The position numbers and the translations under genes were made by a program. DNA of 64,000 bases from Candidatus Endonucleibacter bathymodioli (GTDB taxonomy: Bacteria > Pseudomonadota > Gammaproteobacteria > Pseudomonadales > Endozoicomonadaceae): the NCBI GenBank assembly GCA_030674915.1, contig JASXSV010000014.1, forward strand, positions 1-64,000. Direction: 5' to 3'. The stretch's first letter is position 1; each line of letters opens with the position of its first letter. This document shows, piece after piece, positions 19,833-28,365 of this stretch. Below the pieces are notes generated by a model, which saw nothing but the letters and a program-made list of their open reading frames with translations, was not told the DNA's origin and did not search any database.

Positions 19833-20297
19833 ATGCTGGAGGATTGTAGAGCGGCTAAAGAGCGTTGGGGGGGGGTGTCGAAAATTATTGACCGTTGGCT
19901 CAGCGAACGGCAGGATATGATTGTTTTATACTGCTCTATTAATGGAGTAGAGCAGCTGGGGAGCGATAAAAGGTCTTTAATAATTAAGCTCAAAGAGTTC
20001 TGCCAGATTATGGTGGATTATGTTTCAGTAGGTCATTTTGAGATTTATGAGCAGCTTAACCAAGAAGGATTTGAGTTTGACGATGGAGGTATTGAGATAG
20101 CTCAGGCCCTCTATCCCCAGATTGAAAGCAATACGCACGAGTGTCTTGATTTTAACGATAGGTGTGAGTTGATAAGTAGCGTTAAAGGGTTGCAGGAGGC
20201 GTTGTCAGCATTAGGGGAAGCCTTAGAAGAACGATTTATACTTGAAGACAAATTGATCGAAACATTGCATGAGTCTCATCGGGAAAGTGTCTCGTGA
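19833..20297 (+). CDS. rsd: Rsd/AlgQ anti-sigma-70 regulator
   Basis: Rsd (AlgQ in Pseudomonas) binds region 4 of the housekeeping sigma factor and favours use of alternative sigmas; in Pseudomonas it also affects alginate and siderophore genes. The start chosen is ATG 19833 (AGAGGA 6 nt upstream), giving MLEDCRAAKERWGG, the AlgQ N-terminus, and 154 residues against about 160 in the family. An in-frame ATG at 19782 would add 17 unrelated residues. Family features include IIDRWLSERQ, FCQIMVDYVSVGHFEIYEQ, and near the end ALGEALEERFILEDKLI. The codons for Trp-Gly-Gly-Val contain a run of nine Gs. The FKBP gene and algP follow, as in Pseudomonas, but with enlarged gaps and the FKBP gene on the opposite strand. 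Confidence 0.93.
   Translation: MLEDCRAAKERWGGVSKIIDRWLSERQDMIVLYCSINGVEQLGSDKRSLIIKLKEFCQIMVDYVSVGHFEIYEQLNQEGFEFDDGGIEIAQALYPQIESNTHECLDFNDRCELISSVKGLQEALSALGEALEERFILEDKLIETLHESHRESVS
19867..19875 (+). repeat. Homopolymer of nine Gs inside rsd
   Basis: The nine Gs encode the conserved Trp-Gly-Gly-Val near the N-terminus of Rsd. A one-base slip would abolish the protein. It could act as a contingency tract or simply reflect a drifted codon choice. Confidence 0.65.
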
Positions 20298-20454
20298 CAA
20301 TTGCTCTGTGGATGTAGTCATGTTGTAGTGATATGAAAAAGCACTCAAATATTAAGGTCTGAGCCTGTCTGACTAGAAATGGTAGTGAGAAAGGAGTCCG
20401 TGTACAGCACTGTTTCATCCACCAGTAGCAAGGTGCTCGTGAGCATTGCCTAGC

Positions 20455-20680
20455 GTCACGCTGTGACTATAAATACAGTCTTCTTCATCGACACAGGTAT
20501 GAACGAAAAGCCATAGATGACCTTCTTGTTATTGAGGCTGTCATTTTTAACGTGCCAACCAGCTTCAGGATCTTTTGACGGCTTTCCGTCTTTTTCGTTC
20601 CCGATCCTGACTGCGCCTCTTTTATCGGTGTAGCATCAAGGATATTTTAATGAGACCTTTGCTCATTATAATGTTTTTGG
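20455..20680 (-). pseudogene. IS5-superfamily transposase relic
   Basis: Minus-strand frames give LDATPIKEAQSGSGTKK, then after a shift KDPEAGWHVKNDS, KVIYGFRSYL, and after another shift VDEEDCIYSHSVT and GNAHE. This order (ILDAT, DPEA, YGFKAH, VDE) is that of IS5-type DDE transposases of the kind with a DPEA motif. Stops and at least two frameshifts make it dead. It is a different lineage from the element at 52099. Confidence 0.7.
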
Positions 20681-20814
20681 TTTTCAGTTGACGGTTGATC
20701 TCCACCAATAATTAATCCCACAGATGATGCTTGACCAGTCATGCTAGAAACCGTAACAAGTTGGAAGTTTCGGGAGTTTCTTCATCGAATTTAAAGTAAC
20801 AAAGCTCGAAGCAA

Positions 20815-20853
20815 CAGGCCTCTCTACCAACACCTTCAATGGTAGCGGGTATA
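20815..20853. repeat. Dispersed element, right arm only
   Basis: It reads ACCAACACCTTCAATGG followed by TAGCGGGTATA, a clean right terminus without a matching left arm. Confidence 0.65.
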
Positions 20854-21045
20854 GGTCAGAGTCTGATGCTAAGAGCTATGGCTGTATTGTAAAGTGTTTG
20901 TGTGTGCCGATATTTCACCAGAATATAATTGGCTTTGTTGAGTTATGCCGAGGTCTCAATTAGTCATACCAGTTTCGGACATAAGATAAAGATCTTATGT
21001 GTAGACTGTCTAAGATGGGGCTCTTAATTCTTGCATAATTAGTAT

Positions 21046-21095
21046 GCACCTGACGAGGGAAAAGTTTTTCTCCCCGAGGGTGCTGTTATTTTTTG
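21046..21095 (+). terminator. Hairpin with downstream T tract
   Basis: GCACC at 21046-21050 pairs with GGTGC at 21079-21083, with an inner GAGGGAAAA / TTTTCTCC pairing and then TGTTATTTTTTG. In + direction this resembles a Rho-independent terminator. It lies just beyond the 3' end of the minus-strand FKBP gene, where it may block converging transcription. Confidence 0.6.
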
Positions 21096-21107
21096 TATCA
21101 AGGGACT

Positions 21108-21818
21108 TTATGTTGTAATGCTCAGTAGCTCTACTTTAAAGATAAGTGTTTCGTTTGGGCCAATCGAGCCACGTGGGGCGCCTCTTTCGCCGTAAGCCAG
21201 ATCTGCTGGAATGTATAGTTCCCACTCAGCACCGCTAGACATGAGTTGCAGGCATTCTTGCCAGCCTGCGATAACCTGATTCACCTTGAAAGAAGTGGGT
21301 TCGCCGCGCGTGTAAGAACTATCAAAAACCTGCTGATTAATTAGTCGTCCTTCATAATTGACGGTAACTTCATCTGTTGGGGATGGTTTTGGACCCTTGC
21401 CATTACGTATTACTTTATATTGAACGCCGCTTGCAAGTGTGATTACGCCAGGTTTTTTGCTGTTTTCTCGGAGAAAATCCTGTCCTTTTGTAAGGTTTGC
21501 TGTTGCTTCGCCTAGTTTGGGTTTACTCATATCTTCTGCTTTTGATGGTCGCTCATCCATTGCTTCAGATATAAAGGACATCATTTTTTGAGGATCTATT
21601 TTGGGATCTTTGTTATGAAAAGCATCATTCAGACCTTGTGATACTAACTCAGCATCCAAATTTTTTGTCTGTTCTTTTATATTTTTTGCCATTATATAGC
21701 CTATGCTGTAGCTTCTCTTCGCTTCTTTTGTTTCTAATTCGGTTTTATGTTGACTGTCAGTGATAGCCTGTAATGGATATAATGCTATGGTGATGGCAAT
21801 GACTGTTTTCATTTTCAT
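21108..21818 (-). CDS. FKBP-type peptidyl-prolyl isomerase, exported (FkpA/Mip type)
   Basis: A periplasmic or surface prolyl isomerase and chaperone of the FkpA/Mip class. Starting at ATG 21818 (preceded by AGAGGAAGAGCTCC) gives 236 residues with signal peptide MKMKTVIAITIALYPLQA. Then comes the N-terminal dimerisation region of long helices (KRSYSIGYIMAKNIKEQ, VSQGLNDAF) and the C-terminal FKBP domain with VTVNYEGRL, VFDSSYTRGEPTSFKV, VIAGWQECLQLM and the pocket segment IPADLAYGERGAP. An upstream Met at 21890 would spoil the signal peptide. In Pseudomonas an FKBP gene sits between algQ and algP, as here. Mip homologues are virulence factors in intracellular bacteria; a host role here is inference. 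Confidence 0.92.
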   Translation of the reverse strand: MKMKTVIAITIALYPLQAITDSQHKTELETKEAKRSYSIGYIMAKNIKEQTKNLDAELVSQGLNDAFHNKDPKIDPQKMMSFISEAMDERPSKAEDMSKPKLGEATANLTKGQDFLRENSKKPGVITLASGVQYKVIRNGKGPKPSPTDEVTVNYEGRLINQQVFDSSYTRGEPTSFKVNQVIAGWQECLQLMSSGAEWELYIPADLAYGERGAPRGSIGPNETLIFKVELLSITT

Positions 21819-22019
21819 TGGAGCTCTTCCTCTATTGTATTGCTGTGGCTGCATTTGTAGCTTACTGTAATTTAGAAAAGACAGAATCATAACATGTAAG
21901 AGTTTTATATATCTACGCTTGTCGGTTGTGTATGCTGCTTGTTGAGTTATGGTTTGGCAAACATCTATGCGTGTGGCTAGTATAGGTGTTTGATTTTAAA
22001 GCTATTTTCTTTGCTATAC

Positions 22020-22865
22020 ACCATGTCAAATGCCAAAAAATAACCTCACCTCACAGCAAAAAAACAGATTTGAAGTCACGTCATAAAGAAACAGTGAATC
22101 CAGAATAAGTCGTCATCTGAATGAATACCTTAAAAAGGAAAAGCTGAGGTCTGAAAATGGTGGCAGAAAAAGTCACCTGAATGACGAACAGGTTAGGCAC
22201 TTGGTCGAGCATATATCTGAGTATACTCATACCCATTAGATTATTGCGTATATTTCTGAGCATGGGCATATTAAAGAGACCGTGTCCAGTCTGAGCAAAT
22301 TGCCTTATCAAAAAGGCTTTGTTTGCAAAAAACTGAAGAGAGTACCTGGCAGGTTTAGATCCTGCAAAACAGGATGAGCTTGTGTAGCATTACGAAGCTT
22401 TGAACACCGCACTCCCATAGATAAGTGTTGTTTTTCATGGATGATATTCATCCAGCGAAAGCGACAAAAATAACCTTAGCATGGATTGGGAAAGGAGTTA
22501 GTAAAGTAATTAGTATGACGGGAATACGTACTCGGCTGAGTGCTGTCGGTGTTATTGAGTTGGGCAATTTAGCATGAGCTGTTTTTGATCAATTGAAGAC
22601 CGTTAATGGAGTATTTATTAGCGAATATTTTCAAAAAAATAGGAGTATTTGTGCATCAATGGATGTTATTTATATGGTTTTTAATGGTGCTGGCTACCAT
22701 CGTTGAAATGAGTGGGTAGAGGCGGTCAAAAAGGTGAAAATAACGCTACATCATCTGTCGCATTGCAGTCCAGACCTGGACTCAATTGAGAAACTATAAA
22801 AGGTCATAAATGAATATGCTAAGAATAATAAGTGCTTTGAGGCCTTTGCATGATTGTTCTTTTGC
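22020..22865 (+). pseudogene. IS630-family transposase relic
   Basis: Many frameshifts and stops, but the family order is readable: GGRKSHLNDEQVRHLVEHI, then KKLKRVPGR, FHGWYSSS-like remains around 22437 where intact relatives have FMDGVHP, an SMDVIYMVLNGAGYHR-like segment near 22660, LHHLSHCSP-like near 22750 and VINEYAKNN near 22805. These are the DDE blocks of IS630/Tc1-type transposases. The element has no functional copy here; two other C-terminal relics occur at 24512-24790 and 51380-51610. Confidence 0.75.
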
Positions 22866-23779
22866 CAGCTGCTTCGTTAAAACCTACTCAATCGATCATT
22901 TGTAAGCATAAACTCTCTCTTTCCGTGTGTGTTTGCCTCACCCATGAACAAGATTCCGGCTAGTGCAAAGGTTTCACTTTGCAACTGAGAAGGAGTTACG
23001 GCAATAAATAATATTCTCTACGAAACTCCACCCGGAGTTGGAGTTTCGTTGCTCAACTGGGTTGGAGAAAGTTTTGAGGTGATGAGGCCTGAATTTTGAA
23101 TTAGTTTGGGTATATACCTTACTCAAGCATCTGTAAGATTGTGATGTTTGATAGAAGAGGAAAGTTATCTGTCTGCGAAAATATCGTTCTGGGGTTAACA
23201 GTAGGGTATATTTTGTTAAGCAATATGGAGCATGGAAATGTGAATTCAACTCAAATAATAATGGGCATTTATTACTACTTTTACCGAAGGAAATGAATAT
23301 TTATGTGGTGCTAAAGAGTGAAATGGGTGAGGTAAAATTTCTCGTTAACATGAGGGCGTAGGAAGTCTTACAAAACATTAATCAGATTGAGTTTTTATTC
23401 AGTAAATGTGTATCATCTATACTGACAATCTAGATTTCATGGCGCTATATAACTGGTAACTTAGAAAAACCTTATGCAGAGCTGGGTTGTAAGTTTTTGT
23501 ATTTTTTTTTAAATTTTTTAATCATCGAAAAAGTGCGAAGATTATCATTGTGATATAATATGAAACTATCTGTTTTTATAGGCTGTTAATTTTTTCTTGG
23601 AGTGGTGAATCTCATGTTTTTCTGGTTTTTTTTTGATGCACATATGACAAAAAAACAAAAAAACTTTAAAAAAAAATTGCAGTCTGCTAATAATCATTCT
23701 ATTTTTTTAGTAACAGCGGGTAAATTATCCGGTGATAAGTTTGTGAAATATTTTACTTAGGCAATGATGAGGGATGACC
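22866..23779. other. Long gap upstream of algP
   Basis: No gene is seen. An imperfect inverted repeat (GAAACTCCACC / GGAGTTGGAGTTTCG) lies near 23020-23048. The last 350 bases are AT-rich with A and T runs and probably include the algP promoter and leader. Confidence 0.4.
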
Positions 23780-24361
23780 ATGCCAGTATCTAAAAAAAGT
23801 GCAGTGAAGAAGCCTGTAGCTAAGAAACCTTTAGCTAAGAAATTTTTAGCTAAGAAATCTTTAGCTAAGAAATCTGCTGTTAAGAAATCTGCTGTTAAGA
23901 AATCTGCTGTTAAACGTAGTTCAATAAAAAAGGTAGACCCTGTTAAGAAATATGAGCAGGTAGTTGCCAAGCTTAAGAAAGACATGGAGAGGGCAAAAAA
24001 GAGTGTGGCAGTAATTATGAAGAGGCTGGCTGCAGCTAAGGCATCGTTGATGAAAGCTAAGGTGTCAGCCAAGAAGAGGGTAGAGAAGGAAAAGGCCGCA
24101 GTTAAAAAAGCAGCTGCTAAAGATCTGGCAGATAAGAAGAAAGTTATGGTCAAGAAGGGTGTTGTGAAAATATCGGCACTTAAAAAGAAGTCTCTTTTGA
24201 AAGCTAAGGGTGTCAAAAAAAAGGCGGTTGCCAAAAAACCTATAGCTAAGAAAAAAGTAGTCAAGAAAAGGTCGCCGAATAAAAAGGTAGTAGTTAAAAA
24301 AATATCTGAGGACAAGGAAAAAGGTGTTGCTGTGCAAATCGTGGCAGTTAAGAATAAGTAA
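23780..24361 (+). CDS. algP: AlgP-like histone H1-type Lys/Ala-rich protein
   Basis: This very basic protein is made of Lys-Lys-Ala/Ser/Val repeats (AKKSLAKKSAVKKSAVKK and similar) around a central predicted coiled-coil (EQVVAKLKKDMERAKKSV). It resembles AlgP/AlgR3 of Pseudomonas, a histone H1-like DNA-binding protein first linked to alginate gene control. Position after rsd and the FKBP gene and before yheS matches the Pseudomonas order, which supports the name. It is shorter (193 residues) than P. aeruginosa AlgP, mostly through fewer C-terminal repeats. ATG 23780 follows GAGGGATGACC at good distance; ATG 23774 is two codons earlier. The 5' third is built of 15-bp direct repeats that can expand or contract. 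Confidence 0.82.
   Translation: MPVSKKSAVKKPVAKKPLAKKFLAKKSLAKKSAVKKSAVKKSAVKRSSIKKVDPVKKYEQVVAKLKKDMERAKKSVAVIMKRLAAAKASLMKAKVSAKKRVEKEKAAVKKAAAKDLADKKKVMVKKGVVKISALKKKSLLKAKGVKKKAVAKKPIAKKKVVKKRSPNKKVVVKKISEDKEKGVAVQIVAVKNK
23806..23915 (+). repeat. 15-bp tandem repeats inside algP
   Basis: Seven or eight units of the type GCTAAGAAATCTTTA / GCTGTTAAGAAATCT encode five-residue Lys-rich repeats. Unit length is a multiple of three, so copy-number change keeps the frame. Confidence 0.8.
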
Positions 24362-24470
24362 CTTATGCACATATTGCATGCATGACTGGTTGCCATAGTA
24401 ATGTTTTCTATGGTAAAAGTCTTGTTCCAATAGTGCTTTAGTGCTTTGGGGCTAGATAGCAAACTACAAT

Positions 24471-24511
24471 AAGAGCGTTGAGGTCTTTTCTCAGAGCTCT
24501 TATTTTTTTAG
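24471..24511 (+). terminator. Rho-independent terminator downstream of algP
   Basis: AAGAGC (24471-24476) pairs with GCTCTT (24496-24501), with an inner GAG/CTC pairing, followed by ATTTTTTTA. It is about 110 nt beyond the algP stop and on the same strand. Confidence 0.7.
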
Positions 24512-24790
24512 TAAGCACACCTAAGAAAATTCAATATACAGGTTTCAATATCTCAAAATTGTCGTTAATTCTGTTGAGCAGCGAAGCGTCAATTTCTGGT
24601 ATGGTTTCGAAGAAAGAATTATTTGTTTTTTGGAGAGCTTACTTTATAGTTGCGATGTGTTTATTATTCTTATCATATTAATTCATTACCTTTCATAGTC
24701 GCTCAATTAGTTCCAGGTTTTGTATGTAAGGCGGCAGGTAATATAGCTTTATTTTTCTGCTCCAACCCTTAGACTAACCTGAACTGGTTA
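24512..24790 (-). pseudogene. IS630-family C-terminal relic
   Basis: The minus strand gives KNNKHIATIK and then FFETIPEIDASLLNRINDNF and EILKPVY, the typical end of an IS630 transposase, preceded by degraded LPAALHTKPGTN (intact relatives: LPPYSPNLNP). Stops are present. It lies between the algP terminator and yheS. Confidence 0.7.
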
Positions 24791-25197
24791 CACTTGGAAT
24801 TGAGTTATAAAACGCTGTAGGCAGTTCTATTTGCATGAGGGCTTTCCACTGCTAGGACTGAACTTGAGTTTGTTGGTTTACTGTATTGACAGTTGAGTTC
24901 ACTGTAGTCCGATAGATGCGGGTGATGACGCTTTCTCCTGCTCCTCTGAACATATACTTGAGTTGGGGGATTTTGCTGCATTACTGCATTTCTGAGTGCA
25001 ATAGGTGTAAGGTGAAGTACGATGCTTTGGGAAGTGTATACCCATTCTACTTGGAGGTGCTAGGCTGTCGACCGCTTTCACCCACTTACTACTCGAGGCC
25101 TATACGATTTCCTAAGTTATCGGTTATTCATAAGTTCAGTGGTTATGGGTGTAGATAATATCAATGTTAAGAGCTGGGATTTGGCTATAATGCCGCC
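24791..25197. other. Gap upstream of yheS
   Basis: It holds a complete dispersed element (25037-25153) that ends 45 bases before the yheS start. No gene is seen. Confidence 0.5.
25037..25153. repeat. Dispersed inverted-end element, copy 7
   Basis: It runs from TATACCCATTCTACTTGGAGG to TTCAGTGGTTATGGGTGTA. Both arms are recognisable. It lies directly upstream of yheS, so its right arm is likely in the promoter or leader. Confidence 0.7.
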
Positions 25198-27102
25198 ATG
25201 ATTACATTAAACTCAATTAGCTTGTTCCGGAAGGGTAAGATCTTACTGGAGAATACCAGTGTTATTATCCATCTTGGGCAGCATGTAGGGCTTGTCGGGG
25301 CTAATGGTGCAGGGAAGTCTAGCCTTCTTGCTTTGTTAACGGGTGAGTTGCAGCAAGATACAGGGGAGGTTGTTATTGACTCAGGTAGAGGCATTTCTCA
25401 TATGTCTCAAGAAGTTCTTGCTCTGAATAGGAAGGCAATTGATTATGTTCTTGATGGTGATCTGGAGTTTAGGCGTATTGAAAATGCCATGGTGCAGGCT
25501 GAACAGAAGCAGGAGCACGATAAAATAGCAGGTTTGCATGACGAATACTTGGTAGTAGACGGTTATACGGCCAGGCCAAGGGCCGAGCAATTGTTGGTGG
25601 GGCTAGGCTTTTGTCATGATGATATAGAGAGGAATGTTCGTGATTTTTCTGGAGGCTGGCGTATGCGCTTGAATTTGGCAAAAACCCTGATGTGCCCAGC
25701 GGATGTGCTATTACTTGATGAGCCTACAAATCATTTGGACCTGGATGCCATTGTTTGGCTGGAAGGTTGTTTAAAAAAATTCCAGGGAACCTTGCTTGTC
25801 ATTTCACACGATAGGGATTTCCTGGATGCGGTGACAGACACTACGCTGCATATTGAACAGAAAGCCTTGAATAAATATCGAGGAGGATATTCAGCCTTTG
25901 AACGGCTAAGATCCGAGCATTTGGCGCAACAACAGGTTTCATTTGAAAAGCAGCAACAGGAAAAAGCACATATGGAGAGCTTTGTTGAGCGGTTTAGGGC
26001 TAAGGCTACTAAGGCTCGACAGGCGCAAAGCCGGCTGAAAGCATTAGAGCGTCTTGAAGAAATTGCGCCTGCTCCTGTAGATACGCTATTTTCGTTTCGC
26101 TTTCCTGAATCTGACAAAATATCGTATCCGTTGCTTACTTTGGATCAGGCCTGTCTTGGCTATGATCAGCACAGTCTGCTTAAAGTCAACATGAGCATAC
26201 AGCCTGGAAGCAGAATCGCGTTGTTGGGATCTAATGGCGCTGGCAAATCAACTTTGGTCAAAAGCCTTGCAGGAGGTCTTGCTTTGATTTCTGGGCAGCG
26301 GCAACCTGGAGCGCATCTGAGGATAGGTTATTTTGCTCAGCATCAGTTGGAGAGCCTTGATGAGGATGCTAGTGCGCTGATTCATTTGCAGCGACTTGCT
26401 TCCAGTGCTCGTGAACAGGAGTTGCGTAATTTTTTGGGTGGATTTGGGTTTGTTGGAGATAAGGCTTTTGAAGAGGTTGAAGGCTTTTCTGGAGGAGAGA
26501 AAGCGAGGTTGGCACTGGCAATTATTGCTTGGGGAAAGCCCAATATATTATTGCTAGATGAGCCAACTAACCACCTTGATCTGGATATGCGCTCTGCGCT
26601 TACCGTAGCGCTGCAGTCATTTTCCGGAGCCATGATTCTGGTGTCTCATGATAGAAGCTTGATACGAAGTACTACGAATGAGTTGTTGCTTGTCAATAAT
26701 GGTTGCGTAGAGCCTTTTATTGGGAGTATTGATGATTATAGTGAGTGGTTGTTGCGGCAAAAGGATGAGGAAAACGATAGTAAGACAAAAGATAAGAATG
26801 TCTCGAAAAATTCAGCGAAGATAAAAAAAGAGCAGAAGCGTCTTGAGGCTGATAAGCGACAAATGCAAAGACCGTTAAAGAAAAAAATCGAGGATGTCGA
26901 GCATAAAATAGACGAGAATCAGGGTTTATTGTCTGAAATAGAGGTTATGCTTGGGGATACTTCCGTTTATGATGAGCATAATAAAAGTAATTTGAAAGAG
27001 TTGCTAGCCAAGCAGGCAGTTTTAAAAAAAGTACTATCTGAAGCTGAAGATAAGTGGGTGGATCTACAGGAGATGCTGGAAGAGCTAAATAATCAAACAT
27101 GA
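25198..27102 (+). CDS. yheS: ABC-F family ATPase YheS
   Basis: A soluble protein with two ABC ATPase domains and no membrane part, of the ABC-F class that acts on ribosomes. At 634 residues it fits YheS rather than Uup in length and in sequence. Domain 1 has GANGAGKSSLLALL, signature FSGGWRMRLNLA and LLDEPTNHLDLDAIVWLE; domain 2 has GSNGAGKSTLVKSL, FSGGEKARLALA and LLDEPTNHLDLDMR. Between them is the charged linker (RFRAKATKARQAQSRLKALE), and a C-terminal coiled coil covers residues about 540-630. YheS is thought to help stalled ribosomes in a peptide-dependent way. In Pseudomonas the same gene is next to algP. The start gives MITLNSISLFRKGK, the normal first strand. Confidence 0.94.
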   Translation: MITLNSISLFRKGKILLENTSVIIHLGQHVGLVGANGAGKSSLLALLTGELQQDTGEVVIDSGRGISHMSQEVLALNRKAIDYVLDGDLEFRRIENAMVQAEQKQEHDKIAGLHDEYLVVDGYTARPRAEQLLVGLGFCHDDIERNVRDFSGGWRMRLNLAKTLMCPADVLLLDEPTNHLDLDAIVWLEGCLKKFQGTLLVISHDRDFLDAVTDTTLHIEQKALNKYRGGYSAFERLRSEHLAQQQVSFEKQQQEKAHMESFVERFRAKATKARQAQSRLKALERLEEIAPAPVDTLFSFRFPESDKISYPLLTLDQACLGYDQHSLLKVNMSIQPGSRIALLGSNGAGKSTLVKSLAGGLALISGQRQPGAHLRIGYFAQHQLESLDEDASALIHLQRLASSAREQELRNFLGGFGFVGDKAFEEVEGFSGGEKARLALAIIAWGKPNILLLDEPTNHLDLDMRSALTVALQSFSGAMILVSHDRSLIRSTTNELLLVNNGCVEPFIGSIDDYSEWLLRQKDEENDSKTKDKNVSKNSAKIKKEQKRLEADKRQMQRPLKKKIEDVEHKIDENQGLLSEIEVMLGDTSVYDEHNKSNLKELLAKQAVLKKVLSEAEDKWVDLQEMLEELNNQT

Positions 27103-27140
27103 AACATTACGCAAAATAATCTCTTTCCTGTTTATGAGCT

Positions 27141-27160
27141 GCCACACCTTCTGGTGTGGC
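27141..27160. terminator. Perfect hairpin between convergent yheS and the TIGR02449 gene
   Basis: GCCACACC, a TTCT loop and GGTGTGGC form an eight-pair perfect stem midway between two convergent stop codons. There is no long T run, so it may be a bidirectional weak terminator or a transcript-end stabiliser. Confidence 0.6.
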
Positions 27161-27189
27161 TTGTGCTCGCCAAGCTTATTTTGTGCTGG

Positions 27190-27441
27190 TCAGGTAGTAG
27201 CGCTTTCCAATTGTTGTTCAGTCTCGATATCCTCTTCGTCTTCGGCGGCGCTCTTTAGCTTACCTAAAATAATACTGACTTTTTCGTTCCACGCATGCAG
27301 TTCGTGCTTAAGTTGGGCGTTTTCCTGTTCTAGTTGGGTATTAGCTACTTTGATTTCTTCAATCTCCATTCTGGAAAGTTCCAGTTTGTCGATGAGATTC
27401 TGTAGACTAGACTCCAACTGACCTAATGATTCTATGGACAT
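27190..27441 (-). CDS. TIGR02449-family short coiled-coil protein (ZapB-like)
   Basis: A small all-helical protein with heptads throughout: LGQLESSLQNLIDKLELSRM, then VANTQLEQENAQLKHELHAW. The pattern, the size and the conserved QLEQENAQLK core fit the short coiled-coil family TIGR02449 that Pseudomonas carries beside zapA. A cell-division role like ZapB is suggested for such proteins but is not shown by sequence. ATG 27441 gives 83 residues; an in-frame ATG at 27495 would add 18 residues. zapA and ssrS, its usual neighbours, are not in the window. An acidic tail follows the coil. Confidence 0.72.
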   Translation of the reverse strand: MSIESLGQLESSLQNLIDKLELSRMEIEEIKVANTQLEQENAQLKHELHAWNEKVSIILGKLKSAAEDEEDIETEQQLESATT

Positions 27442-27495
27442 GGCAGACTCTTGCAACTTGATTTCCAATTGACAATGTTTATCTATATTTCGCAT

Positions 27496-27868
27496 GATAA
27501 GATAACATATTGACTACAGAGTGTGTTCATAATTAAATATTTTTCTATAAGTTACAAGCTTTAGTAATCTCCATGTTTGATTTACTCACGTTATAGTGTG
27601 GTGGTTGGTTGTGACTGCTTGCGGATTTCAAGCATAACCTGTGTATGCGTATGACCCTTAAATGTGAAAGAAGTTAATATCACCACACATTCAATGGTAT
27701 CTAAGGCAGGGGTAATAGTCTGGGTGACAAAAGAACTATACTCGCTTCCATTGAAAGTGTGGGCAGGAGGCAAACGATAGAATCCCCGTGAGCCTAAACG
27801 TAGTAGGTGAGTGGGGTAAGCTAGAGCAGTAAGCAACTCCACACTTCCATGGGAAATAGGTGAAGTTA
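27496..27868. other. Gap with one full and one decayed dispersed element
   Basis: 27585-27705 has a decayed copy (TTGACTGCTTGCGG-like centre and CACACATTCAATGG right arm), and 27737-27860 a full copy that reaches into the ribosome-binding site of the DUF4426 gene. Confidence 0.5.
27737..27860. repeat. Dispersed inverted-end element, copy 8
   Basis: It reads TATACTCGCTTCCATTGAAAG to CCACACTTCCATGGGAAATAGG. Its right end supplies the GGAAATAGGTGAAG that serves as the ribosome-binding region of the next gene. Confidence 0.75.
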
Positions 27869-28351
27869 ATGAAATTTAATAGATGGCTTCTCGTTGCCAC
27901 TTTTGTTGTTGGTTTCTCCTGTAGAGGCTTTGGAATTATCGAAGGCTCTGTCCCTGATGCACGAGAGTTGGTTAATAAGCCTGTTGATATCAATGGTTAC
28001 CAAGTTCATTGTAGCGCGTTTAACAGTAAGTTTTTGTCACCAGGAATAGCTACAAGCTACAAGCTAACGCGAAGATCGAGAGAGGGCATAATAAATGTTG
28101 CTGTCCGTGATACTAAGATAAGTCAGGTGGGAACGGCAGCTTCCGCCAAGATTAAAGGGAGGGTAGCGAACTTATTGGGGCAAGGGGTTGAGTTGAACTT
28201 CCAGGAGGTTAGGGAAGATGATGCTATTTATTATTTAGCCAGTTTTAGTTTCAGTAATGAAGATATACTAACGTTTACCCTGGATGTTCAGCCTGAGAAA
28301 TCCCCGCGCTCAGGGCAGGTGAAATTCCGGCAACAGTTTTTTTCTGAATAA
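27869..28351 (+). CDS. DUF4426-family exported protein
   Basis: The protein is about 160 residues with a signal peptide (MKFNRWLLVATFVVGFSCRG). The mature part is rich in beta strands (NGYQVHCSAFNSKFLSPGIA, YKLTRRSREGIINVAVRD). Length, the NGYQVHCSAFNS-like start and location beside rdgB and hemW match the DUF4426 family found at the same place in Pseudomonas (met-rdgB-hemW region). Function of the family is unknown; periplasmic location is likely. ATG 27869 is preferred over the in-frame GTG 27860, because the purine-rich site lies in the dispersed element just upstream. IS30 copy 1 inserted 14 bp after the stop codon. Confidence 0.82.
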   Translation: MKFNRWLLVATFVVGFSCRGFGIIEGSVPDARELVNKPVDINGYQVHCSAFNSKFLSPGIATSYKLTRRSREGIINVAVRDTKISQVGTAASAKIKGRVANLLGQGVELNFQEVREDDAIYYLASFSFSNEDILTFTLDVQPEKSPRSGQVKFRQQFFSE

Positions 28352-28365
28352 CTTTTTAAATATTA

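Larger units (their letters stand above)
20298..21045. other. Gap with IS5-type relic and half a dispersed element
   Basis: The middle (20455-20680) is a transposase relic on the minus strand; 20815-20853 is the right arm of a dispersed element. Nothing else is recognised. Confidence 0.5.

Noticed and set aside
23806..23915. Regularly spaced short repeats that could suggest a CRISPR array
   Set aside because: They are contiguous 15-bp coding repeats within algP with no spacers.
23725..24462. 245-codon minus-strand frame opposite algP
   Set aside because: It is the reverse reading of Lys-rich repeats, giving Phe/Leu/Ala runs; the plus-strand AlgP matches a known family and locus.
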